Source: Metapseudomonas sp043392685
Lineage (GTDB): Bacteria; Pseudomonadota; Gammaproteobacteria; Pseudomonadales; Pseudomonadaceae
Length of the DNA: 64,000 bases
Direction: 5' to 3' (one strand)
NCBI GenBank assembly: GCA_043392685.1
Contig: JBHZGM010000022.1
Shown here: piece by piece, positions 62,746-64,000 of the stretch
Position numbering within the stretch: position 1 is the stretch's first letter
Layout of the letters: the number at the start of each line of letters is the position of its first letter
The notes under the pieces: generated by a model
What the model was told of the DNA's origin: nothing
The model's database searches: none
What the model saw: only the letters and a program-made list of their open reading frames with translations
Position numbers and translations under genes: made by a program

Positions 62746-64000
62746 ATGCCCCTCAACCGACTTTCCATCCAGTGGAAGATCACCCTGCTGGCCGGCCTCT
62801 GCCTGCTGGCCATCGTCGCCGTGCTGATCGGTATCTCGCTCTACCGCATGGGCGCCGGCACCGCGCTGGTCAAGGCGAACAGCGCGCAGATGCTGGAGAC
62901 CTCGGCTCGCGAGCGCATGGAAGGGGAGGGCAAGGTGCAGGCGCTGACCATCCAGCGCTACTTCCTGTCGGCCTACCAGGACGGCCTCAACTTCTCCCGC
63001 CAGGTGCTGCAGGACAAGCGCCTGGCGCAGAAACTGCAACTGGACGGCCAGCTCCTGCGCGAGGACCTGAACCAGAAGGTGAAGGAGTCCCTGCAGGCCA
63101 ACCCGCAGCTGCTCAGCTTCTACCTGGTGTTCGAGCCCGATGCCCTGGACGGCAGCGACGCGCTCTACGCCAATCGCACGGAACTCGGCAGCAACGAGGT
63201 GGGCCGTTTCTCCGCCTATTGGGCGCAGCGCGATGGCCAGCTCAGCTCCCTGGCACCCACCGAAGAGATGATCAGCGACACGACGCCGATGCTTGACGGC
63301 AGCCCCTTCAACAACTGGTTCAACTGCCCGAAACAGACGCTCAAGCCCTGTCTGCTGAACCCGTACTTCGACGAAGCCTCCGGCCAGAAGACCCTCATCA
63401 CCACGCTGGCCTTCCCGGTGATCGAGGACGGCAGGATGCTGGCGGTGGTGGGCATGGATATCAGCCTGAGCAACCTGCAACAGCTGGCCAGCGCTGGCAG
63501 CCAGGGCCTGTATGGCGGCCAGGGCTCCATCAGCATCCTCAGCCCGGCGGGCCTGCTCGCCGGTCATAGCGCGGACGCCGGCCAGCTTGGCCGGGGCCTG
63601 GCCCAGGTCTACCCGAACGAAGCGTCCGCGCTCCTCGGCCTGCAACGCGAAGGCAAGGCCCACGAGCAACAGGCCAATGACCACCTGCAGGTGCTCGCGC
63701 CGCTGCAGCCGATCCCGGAATCCAAACCCTGGGCCGTGCTGCTCGACGTGCCCATGCAGACCCTGCTGGCGCCGGCCCTTGAACTGCAACAGGAGCTGGA
63801 CGCGCGCAACGCCCAGGGCACCTGGCTGGAGCTGCTGTTCGGCGTTGCCGCCGCGGTTGTCGGCCTGCTGCTAGTGTGGCTCACCGCCCGCGGCGTGACC
63901 CGGCCGATCCTCGGGGTGGCCGGCATGCTCAAGGACATCGCCAGCGGCGAAGGCGACCTGACCCGCCGCCTGGACTACGCCCGCCAGGACGAACTGGGCG
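62746..64000 (+). CDS. Methyl-accepting chemotaxis protein, partial (runs off the window)
   Basis: The first 418 codons of a chemoreceptor that continues beyond the end of the window. TM1 is about residues 10-30 (ITLLAGLCLLAIVAVLIGIS), a long periplasmic double-Cache-like region follows with YLVFEPDALDG, CPKQTLKPC, NPYFDEASGQKTL and DGRMLAVVGMDISL, then TM2 near residue 365-385 (LLFGVAAAVVGLLLVWLTA) and the start of HAMP (RGVTRPILGVAGMLKDIASG). It is a paralogue of the receptor at 18245-20389. Start 62746 has AGGA upstream. The ligand is unknown; closeness to amine and acid catabolism suggests such a ligand, as inference only. Confidence 0.9.
   Translation, partial: MPLNRLSIQWKITLLAGLCLLAIVAVLIGISLYRMGAGTALVKANSAQMLETSARERMEGEGKVQALTIQRYFLSAYQDGLNFSRQVLQDKRLAQKLQLDGQLLREDLNQKVKESLQANPQLLSFYLVFEPDALDGSDALYANRTELGSNEVGRFSAYWAQRDGQLSSLAPTEEMISDTTPMLDGSPFNNWFNCPKQTLKPCLLNPYFDEASGQKTLITTLAFPVIEDGRMLAVVGMDISLSNLQQLASAGSQGLYGGQGSISILSPAGLLAGHSADAGQLGRGLAQVYPNEASALLGLQREGKAHEQQANDHLQVLAPLQPIPESKPWAVLLDVPMQTLLAPALELQQELDARNAQGTWLELLFGVAAAVVGLLLVWLTARGVTRPILGVAGMLKDIASGEGDLTRRLDYARQDELG

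Overview
The window is chromosomal DNA of a high-GC gammaproteobacterium, almost certainly a Pseudomonas (sensu lato). The evidence is the genus-typical lipoprotein gene oprI, a core block in Pseudomonas order (DAHP synthase, universal stress protein, cysB, cysH, thrH, pabB), a PrrF small RNA behind a Fur box, and Pseudomonas-type palindromic intergenic repeats. I saw no phage, insertion sequence, CRISPR array, rRNA or tRNA gene. The species cannot be fixed from the sequence alone.

Layout. (1) 1-12.6 kb is core metabolism: oprI, a membrane-anchored hypothetical protein, a small acetyltransferase, DAHP synthase, a PilZ protein head-to-head with a thioredoxin-like protein, a ketopantoate reductase-like protein, a cytosolic 5'-nucleotidase, a universal stress protein, cysB, cysH with a thioredoxin-like partner, thrH, pabB and a methyltransferase. 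(2) 12.7-25.8 kb is mixed: a Tat-exported multicopper oxidase with an SCO-type copper chaperone, a lipoate ligase-like protein, a solitary prrF sRNA, a DUF3422 protein, a chemoreceptor, an outer-membrane channel, and an amidohydrolase/MFS/LysR unit. (3) 26-47.6 kb is a complete phenylacetate (paa) catabolic island: paaABCDE (ring epoxidase) with yjcH/actP-type uptake, an OprD-family porin and paaZ; then paaFGHIJK; and divergently paaN, paaY and the repressor paaX. A DUF1428 protein and an orphan fimbrial adhesin interrupt it. (4) 47.6-59.5 kb is amine and aldehyde catabolism feeding the island: a FeaR-type regulator, phenylacetaldehyde dehydrogenase (feaB), a glutamine synthetase-like amine ligase, a second aldehyde dehydrogenase, and the quinohemoprotein amine dehydrogenase genes qhpA, qhpD, qhpC, qhpB. 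(5) 59.5-64 kb holds an acyl-CoA synthetase behind a LiuR-like palindrome, an AraC-type regulator and a chemoreceptor cut by the window end.

How the genes work together. An arylalkyl or alkyl amine such as 2-phenylethylamine would be deaminated in the periplasm by the CTQ/diheme amine dehydrogenase. The aldehyde would be oxidised by FeaB and/or the 53-54.5 kb dehydrogenase to phenylacetate. PaaK would activate this to the CoA thioester, PaaABCDE epoxidise the ring, PaaG isomerise it, PaaZ (possibly with PaaN) open and oxidise it, and PaaF/H/J carry out the beta-oxidation-like steps to acetyl-CoA and succinyl-CoA. PaaX is the expected master repressor; repeated TGATAC-type motifs in both paa control regions are its likely sites.

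Most striking observations: the small QhpC subunit shows every residue of the known thioether and CTQ cross-link pattern; the QHNDH maturation genes qhpE, qhpF and qhpG are not in the window; a family of about 97-bp cloverleaf-like palindromic repeats punctuates the intergenic spaces, including a tandem triplet; and prrF is a single copy here.
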